This document shows positions 56,589 to 64,000 of a DNA stretch of 64,000 nt, piece after piece. Location: the NCBI RefSeq assembly GCF_002355515.1, contig NZ_AP014809.1:5294501-5358500 (forward strand), read 5' to 3'. A model generated the notes under the pieces. The model did no database searches and was not told the DNA's origin. It worked only from the letters and a program-made list of their open reading frames with translations. The translations under genes and the position numbers were made by a program. The DNA is from Methylorubrum populi (lineage in GTDB: Bacteria > Pseudomonadota > Alphaproteobacteria > Rhizobiales > Beijerinckiaceae). Within the stretch, counting starts at the first letter, position 1; each line of letters opens with the position of its first letter.

Positions 56589-57362
56589 ATGACGCCCCGC
56601 TGGCGTCTCCTCCTGCTCGCGCTGGCGCTGCTGGTCCTGACGCCGGCCGTCCTCCGGATCGCGTTGTCCCTGCCCGCATTCGGCGCGCCGACCGCCGCCC
56701 TGGGCCAGACGATCAACGCCCTGGTGCCGGATCTGCGCCGCGTCACCAACATGGTGGCGGCGGTCAATTTCGACCTGCGCGGCATCGACACGCTGGGGGA
56801 GGAATGCATGCTGCTCTGCGCCGTCACCGGGGCGACGGTGCTGCTGCGCGGCGCCCGGGGCGAGCGCGACACCGCGCGGGCCGGCCACCTGCCCGGCCGG
56901 CCGGTGACGCCGCGGGCCGACGCCACGGTCTTGCTCTGCCGCCTCTTCGCGACGCTGACCCTGATGGTCGGGCTCTCTGTGGCACTCCACGGCATGACCA
57001 CGCCCGGCGGCGGCTTCCAGGGCGGCGTGATCGCCGCCTCCGGCTTGCTGCTGCTCTATCTCGGCGAGGGCTACGAGGGCTGGCGCGCACTCGTTCCGCC
57101 TCCGGTGCTCGCCGTGCTGGAAGGCGGCGGCGCCCTCCTGTTCGTGCTCTGCGCCGGCCTGCCGCTGCTCGCCGGCCATCCGGCGCTCGCGAACCGGCTG
57201 CCGCTCGGCGCTCTCAAGGATCTCTATTCCGGCGGGCTGATGGTCGTCGTCAACGTCGCGGTCGCCCTGTCGGTGGCGGGGAGTTTCGGCCTGCTGCTCG
57301 TCGAGTTCCTCGAAGAAACCCGCGAGGCCGACGACGATCCCGTTCCCGACGAGGAGGACTGA
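56589..57362 (+). CDS. MbhE-MnhB fusion antiporter subunit
   Basis: 257 aa. Residues 1-90 (VTNMVAAVNFDLRGIDTLGE, ECMLLCAVTGATVLLRG) are MbhE-like, the piece normally at the end of MrpA. Residues 105-245 (LCRLFATLTLMVGLSVALHG, TTPGGGFQGGVIAASGLLLL) are MnhB/MrpB. The fusion couples the two modules of the ion channel. Its stop overlaps mnhC by 1 base. Confidence 0.9.
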   Translation: MTPRWRLLLLALALLVLTPAVLRIALSLPAFGAPTAALGQTINALVPDLRRVTNMVAAVNFDLRGIDTLGEECMLLCAVTGATVLLRGARGERDTARAGHLPGRPVTPRADATVLLCRLFATLTLMVGLSVALHGMTTPGGGFQGGVIAASGLLLLYLGEGYEGWRALVPPPVLAVLEGGGALLFVLCAGLPLLAGHPALANRLPLGALKDLYSGGLMVVVNVAVALSVAGSFGLLLVEFLEETREADDDPVPDEED

Positions 57363-57769
57363 TGAGCACCCTCGCGATGACGGCACTCCCGACGACGGCA
57401 CTCCCGCTGAGCGCTCTTCCTTGGCTCGTCGCCGCGTGGCTGTTCGCGGTCGGCCTCTACGGCATCGTCACCTCGCGCCACTGCGTGCACCTCGTCGGCT
57501 GCCTGACGGTGTGCCAATCGGCGACCTACGTGCTGCTTCTGGGCCTCGGCTACGTCCACGAGGCCGGGCCGCCGGTCTTCTACGACCACCCGCCCGGCAC
57601 GCCCGCGGTCGATCCGGTGGTGCAGGCGCTGGTGCTCACCGACATCGTCATCGGCGCCGCCGTCACGGCGCTGCTGCTCGCCATCGCGATCCAGGTGCAG
57701 AAGCGCCGCGGCACCCTCGACCCGCAGGTTCTGCGCCCCCTGCGCCCGCCGCCCTCTTCCGCCGAATGA
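57362..57769 (+). CDS. mnhC: Cation/proton antiporter subunit C (MnhC/NuoK-like)
   Basis: 135 aa, three helices with the NuoK/MnhC pattern VGLYGIVTSRHCVHLVGCLT, DPVVQALVLTDIVIGAAVTA and LLLAIAIQVQKRRGTLDP. Overlaps mnhD by 4 bp. Confidence 0.92.
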   Translation: MSTLAMTALPTTALPLSALPWLVAAWLFAVGLYGIVTSRHCVHLVGCLTVCQSATYVLLLGLGYVHEAGPPVFYDHPPGTPAVDPVVQALVLTDIVIGAAVTALLLAIAIQVQKRRGTLDPQVLRPLRPPPSSAE

Positions 57770-59520
57770 GCCGCTCCGAGACGCTCCTGCCCGTCGCGGT
57801 GCTGCTGCCGCTCGGGGTCGCGACGGCGCTGCTGGCGCTGGCCCATTGGCTGCCGCCGCGGCTGCCGAAGATCGTGGCGATCCTCGTGGCGCTCGCCGTC
57901 TGCGCGATCTGCGTCGGCCTCGCCCATGCCAGCCTCGACGGACCGGTGCGGCACTGGTTCGGCGGCTGGACGCCCGACGCCGCCCACCGGCCCGGCGTGA
58001 TCCTCGGCATCGGCTTCCAGGCCGATCCGGCGAGCGCGGCGCTCGCCGCCTTCTGCGGCCTGATGTTTGGCGCCACCTTCCTCTTCGCCTGGGGCTATTT
58101 CGACACCGAGCACGCGCATTTCCACGTGCTGATGCTGCTCTTCCTCGCGGCGATGGTCGGCTTCTGCCTGACCCGCGACCTATTCAACCTGTTCGTCTGG
58201 TTCGAACTGATGAGCGTGGCCGCCTTCGCGCTCACCGCCTATCCGCTCGGCCGCAGCGCGCTGGAGGGCGCCTTCAACTTCACGGTCACCAACGCACTGG
58301 CGAGCTTCCTGATGCTCGCCGGCACCGGCCTGCTCTACGCCCGCACCGGCAGCTTCGATTTCGCAACCATGGGCGAGGTGTTGGCCCGAACCGGCTCCGA
58401 CCCGGTTCTGACCGGCGGATTCGTGCTGGTGGCCGCCGCCCTGCTGACCAAGGCGGCGATCCTGCCCTTCCATCTCTGGCTCGCCGATGCCCACGCGGTG
58501 GCGCCGAGCCCGGTCTCCGTGATCTTTTCCGGGGCGATGGTGAGCCTCGGCCTGTTCGGCCTCGCCAAACTCGTGGCCCAGGTCTTTTCCGGAAATGCCG
58601 AGGTGATGGGCCTCGTGCACGGCCTACTTCACGGGCTCGGGCTCGCCACGGCCCTGGTGGCCGGGTCGATGGCCTTCGCGCAGCGCCACTTGAAGCGGCT
58701 CCTCGCCTTCTCCACCATCGCCCATCTCGGGATCATGCTGACCGCGCTCAGCGCCGGAACCGGCACCGCCACCGCGGGTCTGCTGCTCTACATCGTCGGC
58801 CACGGGCTCACGAAGGGCGCCCTGTTCATGGTCGCCGGCATCCTACTGGCCCTGCGGCGCTCGGCGGACGAGATCGTCCTCTACGGCCGGGGCCGGGGTC
58901 TGTGGGCGCCCGCGCTCGCCATGGGGCTGGGTGGGCTTCTGCTCGGCGGCCTGCCGGTCGGCCTGATGCATGCGGGGACCGGTCTCATGGATCGTTCCGC
59001 GAGCCTCGCCGACCGGGCGGTCGTGGCGATCGCCACCGCCCTGACCGGCGCCGCGGTGCTGCGCGCGGCCGCCCGCATCTTCGCGGGCGCCAGCGGCGTG
59101 CCCGGGCCCGAACTCCTGGCGCCGACGGAGCGAGAGCGGGAGAAGCCCGACCGCCCGCTCTGGCTGATGGCACTCCCGGCGCTCGTCCTCGTCGCCCTTG
59201 CTCTGGCGCCGTCGTCGACCGTGATGCCCTTCCTCGGCGCCGCGGCGGCGCGCCTGCACGACCCGTCCGCCCCGCCGCTCGCCCTGCCCGAGGCCGGGTG
59301 GGGCAGCCCGGCCCCGCTGCTGCTGACCGCCGGCCTGCTCGCCCTCGCCCTGCTGCGCCGCCGTGCGCTGAGCGGCCTGGCCCGGGCGCTCGCGCGGAGT
59401 GAGAGAGCGGCGTTCGGCGCGCTCCAGGCGCTGCATAGCGGCTTGGTCGGCGATTACGTGACGTGGATGGCGGTGGGATTGGCGTTGTTCGCCCTCGCCG
59501 CCGGGTTCTCGCCGGGGTGA
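57766..59520 (+). CDS. mnhD: Cation/proton antiporter subunit D (MnhD, NuoN/NuoM-like)
   Basis: 584 aa with about 14 membrane helices and the antiporter core: LFNLFVWFELMSVAAFALTA (key Glu), TKAAILPFHLWLADAHAVAP (key Lys), MAFAQRHLKRLLAFSTIAHL and LYIVGHGLTKGALFMVAGIL. It is the only large antiporter-type subunit in the operon; MrpA is missing. The C-terminal extension (residues 490-584) has two more helices. Confidence 0.93.
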   Translation: MSRSETLLPVAVLLPLGVATALLALAHWLPPRLPKIVAILVALAVCAICVGLAHASLDGPVRHWFGGWTPDAAHRPGVILGIGFQADPASAALAAFCGLMFGATFLFAWGYFDTEHAHFHVLMLLFLAAMVGFCLTRDLFNLFVWFELMSVAAFALTAYPLGRSALEGAFNFTVTNALASFLMLAGTGLLYARTGSFDFATMGEVLARTGSDPVLTGGFVLVAAALLTKAAILPFHLWLADAHAVAPSPVSVIFSGAMVSLGLFGLAKLVAQVFSGNAEVMGLVHGLLHGLGLATALVAGSMAFAQRHLKRLLAFSTIAHLGIMLTALSAGTGTATAGLLLYIVGHGLTKGALFMVAGILLALRRSADEIVLYGRGRGLWAPALAMGLGGLLLGGLPVGLMHAGTGLMDRSASLADRAVVAIATALTGAAVLRAAARIFAGASGVPGPELLAPTEREREKPDRPLWLMALPALVLVALALAPSSTVMPFLGAAAARLHDPSAPPLALPEAGWGSPAPLLLTAGLLALALLRRRALSGLARALARSERAAFGALQALHSGLVGDYVTWMAVGLALFALAAGFSPG

Positions 59521-59641
59521 TGTGCCGGCCGCGTCCTTCGCGCGCCTTCATGCATCGCATGCCGCGCTCGCCGGGTTGCCCAGCAGGAGACCGGCCGCAC
59601 GCGCAGGGTCCCGACCGGGAAAGCAGAGGTCCGCCCGCCCT

Positions 59642-60667
59642 ATGGAACTGACGTCCCCCAACCGCGACATCGCCCTCGTCTTCGGCGGCGGCAACGCGCT
59701 CGGCGCCTACCATGCCGGCGCCTTCGAGGTTCTGCAGGCCCGCGGCATCCGGCCGGACTGGCTGGTGGGCGCCTCGATGGGGGCGGTCACCGGGGCGATC
59801 ATCGCCGGCAACGCGCCGGAGGACCGGATCGAGCGGCTCCACCGGTTCTGGAACGAGGCGACCCTGCATACGGGCCTCTCCGGCACCGACCTCCTGAAGC
59901 CGCGCCAGTACTACAACGCCCTGCACTCGCTCCTGACGCTGGCCTGGGGACGGCCCAGCATCTTCACGCACCGCTATCCCGGCCTGTGGTCGGCACTGCC
60001 ATGGGTGCCCAACGACGTCGCCCTGTTCGATCATCGGCCCCTGCGCGATACGCTGGAGCGGCTCGTTGATTTCGAGCGCCTGAACCGGGCCGAGATCCGG
60101 CTCACGATCGCCTGCATCGACGTGGCGACCGGCGAGGAGGTCTATTTCGACAACACCCGCCAGGCGATCCGGCCCGAGCATGTCCTGGCGAGCGCGGCCC
60201 TGCTGCCGGCCTTCCCGCCGGTCGAGGTGGACGGGCGCCTGCTGTGTGATGCCGGCTACACCAACAACCTGCCGCTCGACCCGCTGTTCGAGCCCGAGCC
60301 GACCCGCGATCGGCTCTGCATCGCCCTCGACCTGTTCTCCCTGCGGGCCGATCCGCCGCGCTCGCTCGACGCGGTGCTGGAGCGGGCCAACGACCTCATC
60401 TTCGCCAGCGCCGCCCGGCGCGCGGTCGCCGGTCTCGCGCGCAGCTATGCCCTGCGCGAGCGGCTCGATCCGGACGGGCCGGTCGCGACGCTGCTGCACC
60501 TCGTCTACCGGGCCGGCGCCGACCAGCTCGCATCGAAGAGCTTCGACTTCTCGCCCTCCTCGATCCGCGACCGCTGGCAGGCGGGCGCCGGCGACATGGA
60601 GCGGGGACTCGGTCGGCTCGCGGCCCAGCCGCCTGCGCGGGGACGCTTCCGCTACGAGTGCCCATGA
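59642..60667 (+). CDS. Patatin-like phospholipase
   Basis: 341 aa from the ATG at 59642. The oxyanion motif GGGNALGAYHAG, nucleophile Ser in VGASMGAVTGA (GxSxG) and catalytic Asp in LLCDAGYTNNLPLD form the patatin Ser-Asp dyad. It would hydrolyse phospholipid or other acyl esters. No signal peptide or membrane segment. It follows mnhD by 121 bp on the same strand. Confidence 0.92.
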   Translation: MELTSPNRDIALVFGGGNALGAYHAGAFEVLQARGIRPDWLVGASMGAVTGAIIAGNAPEDRIERLHRFWNEATLHTGLSGTDLLKPRQYYNALHSLLTLAWGRPSIFTHRYPGLWSALPWVPNDVALFDHRPLRDTLERLVDFERLNRAEIRLTIACIDVATGEEVYFDNTRQAIRPEHVLASAALLPAFPPVEVDGRLLCDAGYTNNLPLDPLFEPEPTRDRLCIALDLFSLRADPPRSLDAVLERANDLIFASAARRAVAGLARSYALRERLDPDGPVATLLHLVYRAGADQLASKSFDFSPSSIRDRWQAGAGDMERGLGRLAAQPPARGRFRYECP

Positions 60668-60884
60668 TGGCGCGGCCACCGCGCGTGCCGAGAGGCGCCG
60701 GCCGATTCATCCGCTCGACCGCCCGGGACGGTGGCCGCTCGATCGACGTCGCGGCAAGCCCGCGCGGCGCTCGAACGGAGGCCGAATCCACCACCCCGAC
60801 CGGTGCGGCGCGTCGCAGGATGGCCGGAGCCTCACGCTCCGCTTCTCGGCGCGACGTTCCGGAAGTCGAGCTGCGTCCGTCGCT

Positions 60885-61979
60885 TCAGATCTCGATCCGG
60901 CCGCCTCCCGGCGTGCTCCCCGCATCGAGTGCCACGCTCTTCACGATGGCGAAGACCGGGCGCCCGACCGTGAGCCCCAGGTCGCGGGCGGAGGCGCGGG
61001 TCAGGCGGGCGGCGAGGGTCGCCTCTCCGCAGGTCACCTCGACGAGGCAGGCCGTCCCCTCCTCGCGCAGGGTGGCGACGTGGCCCGGCAGGACGTTGCG
61101 GGCGCTCAGATCCTCGGGCCGCGCGAGCGCCAGCAGCACGTCGCGGGCGGGCACCCGCAGATTGAGGCGGCGTCCCTCGGGGGCGTCGATCAGCGGCAGA
61201 TCGAGGGGGCCGGCCGGGCCGGTCAGGCGCGTCAGCCCGGTTTCGGGATCATGGTGCTCGACCCGCATGGCGAGCACGCTGCCGGCTTCCGCGCCGTCGG
61301 GGATCAGGTCCGGCCGGCGCAGCACGGCATCGACCGGGCCGCTGGCCGCCACGCGGCCGGCCTCCAGCACCACCACGGTGGAGGCGAGGCGGGCCACCTC
61401 CGCCACCGAGTGGCTGACATAGACGACGGGCAGGCCCGCCTCGTCGCGCAGCCGCTCGATATAGGGCAGGATCTCGCGCTTGCGGGCCTCGTCGAGCGCC
61501 GAGAGCGGCTCGTCCATCAGCAGCAGCCTCGGGCGCGCGAGCAGCGCCCGGCCGATCGCCACCCGCTGCCGCTCGCCCCCCGACAGGCCGGCGGGTCGCC
61601 GTTCCAGCAGCGGAGCGATCCCGAGGAGATCGGCCACCGCATCGAGGCTCGGGCCCCCCGTGCCGCGGGCGAAGAAGCGGCCGAAGCGCAGGTTCTGCCG
61701 TACGCTGAGATGCGGCATCAGCCGCGCCTCCTGGAACACGCAGCCGATCCGCCGCCGATGCACCGGCACGCGGATGCCGCGCTCCGTGTCGAGCAGCACC
61801 GTGCCGTCGGCGACGATGCGTCCGCGCTGCGGCTGGATCAGTCCGGCGATAAGGTCGATCACCGTGGTCTTGCCCGAGCCCGAGCGCCCGAACAGGGCGG
61901 TGAGCCCGTCGCCCGCGCTGAAGGCGACGTCGAGCGCGAACCCGTCGCGGCGGAGGGAAACGTCGACGTCGATGGTCAT
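60885..61979 (-). CDS. modC: Molybdate ABC transporter ATPase ModC
   Basis: 364 aa. ABC domain with Walker A FGRSGSGKTTVIDL, signature LSGGERQRVAIGRAL, Walker B RLLLMDEPLSALD and H-loop VSHSVAEVARL. Residues 290-355 form a molybdate-binding (TOBE) domain (LSARNVLPGHVATLREEGTA, ARDLGLTVGRPVFAIVKSVA). It powers molybdate uptake, which would feed the MobA step. The permease and binding-protein genes modB and modA are not next to it; the upstream neighbour is a divergent GST gene. Confidence 0.93.
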   Translation of the reverse strand: MTIDVDVSLRRDGFALDVAFSAGDGLTALFGRSGSGKTTVIDLIAGLIQPQRGRIVADGTVLLDTERGIRVPVHRRRIGCVFQEARLMPHLSVRQNLRFGRFFARGTGGPSLDAVADLLGIAPLLERRPAGLSGGERQRVAIGRALLARPRLLLMDEPLSALDEARKREILPYIERLRDEAGLPVVYVSHSVAEVARLASTVVVLEAGRVAASGPVDAVLRRPDLIPDGAEAGSVLAMRVEHHDPETGLTRLTGPAGPLDLPLIDAPEGRRLNLRVPARDVLLALARPEDLSARNVLPGHVATLREEGTACLVEVTCGEATLAARLTRASARDLGLTVGRPVFAIVKSVALDAGSTPGGGRIEI

Positions 61980-62091
61980 GCAGCCTCGGTCCGAACCCGT
62001 GCGGCCGGCTTCTCAGCAAAAACGGTGCGGAGACAAGAGGCTCGATGTGCGGCCTGCCGCGTTGTCGGCGCAGGATCGAAAAAGGCGCACG

Positions 62092-62748
62092 ATGATCACC
62101 GTTCACCATCTGGAGAACAGCCGCTCGCAGCGGGTGCTGTGGCTGCTCGAGGAACTCGGGCTCGACTACACCGTGAAGCGCTACGCTCGGGAACCCGCGA
62201 CGATGCTGGCGCCGCGCGCGCTGCGGGCGGTGCATCCGCTGGGCAAGTCGCCGGTGATCGAGGCCGATGGGCGGGTGGTGGCGGAGACCGGTGCCATCGT
62301 GGAATTCCTCACCGCCCGCGCCGACGGCGCGCTGGTGCCGCCGCCCGCCACGCCGGAGCGGGACCGCTACACCTACTTTCTGCACTACGCGGAGGGCTCG
62401 GCGATGCCGCCGCTCCTGCTCAAACTGGTATTCTCGCAGCTCGCTCCGCGAAGCCCCGCCCTGCTGCGCCCGCTGGTGCGAGCGATCGCGGCCCGGGTGA
62501 CGGGCGGCTTCGTCGATCCGGAGCTGCGCCGCCACGCCGCCTATTGGGAGGCGGAATTGGCCGAACGGCCGTATTTCTGCGGCGACGCCTTCACCGCCGC
62601 CGACATCATGATGAGCTTCCCGCTGGAGGCGTTCGCCGCCCGCGGCACCGGCGCGGGGCCGCGGGTAACGGATTGGCTGGCGCGCCTCCACGCACGGCCC
62701 GCCTACGCACGGGCGCTGGAGCGGGGCGGGCCCTACGCCTACGCGTGA
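62092..62748 (+). CDS. Glutathione S-transferase family protein
   Basis: 218 aa. Thioredoxin-like N-terminal half with the start-of-fold motif TVHHLENSRSQRVLWLLEEL (catalytic Ser near residue 9) and the cis-Pro region LGKSPVIEADGRVVAETGAI; C-terminal all-helical half ending FTAADIMMSFPLEAF. Detoxification or reductive functions are known in the family; no specific substrate. Divergent from modC by 112 bp. Confidence 0.92.
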   Translation: MITVHHLENSRSQRVLWLLEELGLDYTVKRYAREPATMLAPRALRAVHPLGKSPVIEADGRVVAETGAIVEFLTARADGALVPPPATPERDRYTYFLHYAEGSAMPPLLLKLVFSQLAPRSPALLRPLVRAIAARVTGGFVDPELRRHAAYWEAELAERPYFCGDAFTAADIMMSFPLEAFAARGTGAGPRVTDWLARLHARPAYARALERGGPYAYA

Positions 62749-63006
62749 GGCGTCGGGGCCGCCGATGACGACACCCGCCGGCCTCCTCCGCGAAGGCACG
62801 TTCGGTGGGGATCGCGGGCCCTGAGACCGGTCTTCGCCCCGCGCCGATCCCCGAGATCCGGCCTCGGTCGATCCGACGGTCCCGACTTGATGCGAACACG
62901 TTGTCCGCAGCAAGGAGCTGTGGCCCGCCTCCGATCACCTGCTCATCTTGTTGTTCGATGACGGCACCGCTCCGACTGCATCGATGATCGTCTCGCTCGA
63001 CCCGCT

Positions 63007-63276
63007 TCAACAGCCGACGCAGATATCTTTCATAAGGAAACTATCCTTGAACTGAGGTGCTGTGTTCTGTGCGGCCTCGCCACGCGTCTGCGTGTCCACG
63101 GCGCGCGGGCGTGGCATCACCCGCCCGGTCGGCGCGGTATATGGCGCTGTTATCGTCGTCTCCGGGCCGCCGCCTGTTCCGGTCCGGGCCGGCTGATTCA
63201 TGGCATGTGCCGCCGTATTCGAGAGCAGGCAGCCCAAACCGACGAGCGCGATCTTGAGAAATTTCGTTTCGGTCAC
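63007..63276 (-). CDS. Small secreted protein
   Basis: 89 aa with a signal peptide (MTETKFLKIALVGLGCLLSN, cut after AAHA). The mature part is low complexity and ends in LMKDICVGC. No family recognised. It lies in an AT-richer end segment. Confidence 0.65.
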   Translation of the reverse strand: MTETKFLKIALVGLGCLLSNTAAHAMNQPARTGTGGGPETTITAPYTAPTGRVMPRPRAVDTQTRGEAAQNTAPQFKDSFLMKDICVGC

Positions 63277-63465
63277 GCATCGCCTCCCGTGCTGATGTGG
63301 AGTTGATTTTTGCGGAAATAGAATATCTATGCTGTATTATTGAATAAGAAAATATAATTCTTGCATATTTGGTGCTTATTCAGAAAACGTTTTGCATTTA
63401 ATGCTTTAATTATCTTATAAATATTATTTTATCGACGCTTACGATCTTATAATATTTCAATAAAA

Positions 63466-63729
63466 TCAACGCGTCCCGGGGAGATAACAAATCAATGGGT
63501 TCGCTCGACGTCCGCCACTTTGGTAGCTCTTTGCATGGCCAATGGAGCCGGTCATATCCTGGGTTGGATTTCCGCCCGAGTGTTTCACGACGATGTCGCA
63601 GTAGGCCCGATTGGGATCGGATGCGCTGCGGAGGTCCATCGTGCGCCGCGCCGTGGCCGAGGTCGGATGAAGGGCACCTGCCGTCGCGACAAGCATTGCG
63701 AGGGCATAGGTCAATCCGCGAGGCAACAA
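63466..63729 (-). CDS. Small secreted protein
   Basis: 87 aa with a TTG start and GGAG 8 bases before it. A signal peptide (MLPRGLTYALAMLVATAGAL, cut after TSATA) precedes a short mature part with two cysteines (RAYCDIVVKHSGGN, NPLICYLPGTR). No family recognised. It is followed by an AT-rich gap and the next small secreted gene on the same strand. Confidence 0.65.
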   Translation of the reverse strand: MLPRGLTYALAMLVATAGALHPTSATARRTMDLRSASDPNRAYCDIVVKHSGGNPTQDMTGSIGHAKSYQSGGRRANPLICYLPGTR

Positions 63730-64000
63730 ATCTCTCCTGACTTACAGAGAAAAGCCCAGACATGAGGCACATTGCTCAAATATACGTCTGGTTTCTTGAG
63801 CCAAGTGCGAAATAACACATCAGAAATAATGCAATAAAAATTGGCAAAGCCTAAATTTTTGCACGGATTAAAACTGAGATTTGATCGTATGGTCTATCCC
63901 GAAGGGAGGGATCGATCCGACTATACGATAGGGGCCGCTTGGATGCGGAGAGTCTGCGCATCGGGCGCCGAGGGCGCGTCGCGCAGGCTCGATCCGGTCC

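Overview
This is a high-GC (about 70%) alphaproteobacterial chromosome segment. The gene set (the acpXL/fabXL very-long-chain fatty acid cluster, a MrpE-to-MrpD antiporter operon, imuA-imuB-dnaE2, a Kdo hydroxylase, pncB, many GTG/TTG starts and GTGA overlaps) and two families of dispersed palindromic repeats point to Hyphomicrobiales, most likely Methylobacterium/Methylorubrum. The genus is inferred from gene content, not from a search. No rRNA gene, true tRNA gene, CRISPR array or prophage was seen.

Layout. 1-8 kb holds the 3' end of a saccharopine-dehydrogenase-like/DUF4166 gene, a cupin, a GAF-PAS-GGDEF diguanylate cyclase, a MerR regulator, a DUF2147 protein, a YdcZ-type transporter, a DUF1127 protein, a LysR regulator and an AdhXL-like dehydrogenase. 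8-11.3 kb is one large HWE-family hybrid histidine kinase. 11.4-15.9 kb (minus strand) is the lipid A very-long-chain acyl cluster acpXL-fabZXL-fabF2XL-fabF1XL-SDR-SH3, and a probable KdoO is nearby at 18 kb. 19-30 kb holds small proteins, an Hsp20 gene behind a ROSE-like RNA thermometer, a lipase, an RTX metzincin protease with three LamG-like repeats, hisN, an amidase, a long AI-2E transporter and pxpA with an XRE regulator.

The most unusual region is 30.7-34.9 kb. About 1 kb without protein genes contains six tandem Y-RNA-like elements. Each has a long GC stem, a GGGCCGR motif, a GGTTATC-type motif and a second stem; several enclose a tRNA-like T-arm and an acceptor helix closed by a GNRA tetraloop. 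They lie directly upstream of rsr (bacterial Ro60, TROVE plus vWA) and rtcB (RNA ligase), and a strong terminator ends the unit. I read this as a multi-Y-RNA Ro60/RtcB RNA quality-control or repair locus with tRNA mimics.

34.9-47 kb holds a toxin-antitoxin pair whose toxin is frameshifted, pncB, a stress flavin-binding protein, Mrp/ApbC, mobA, gyrA, coaD, two cyclophilins and a single-domain response regulator. 47-52.5 kb is the SOS mutagenesis cassette imuA-imuB-dnaE2 behind a GTTC-N7-GTTC LexA box, followed by a small MITE with 18-bp inverted ends and a 4-bp duplication. 55.3-59.5 kb is a seven-gene cation/proton antiporter operon ordered like the archaeal Mbh antiporter module (E-F-G-MbhD-MbhE/B-C-D) and lacking the large MrpA subunit. 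The right end has a patatin, modC without modAB, a GST and two small secreted proteins in an AT-richer segment.
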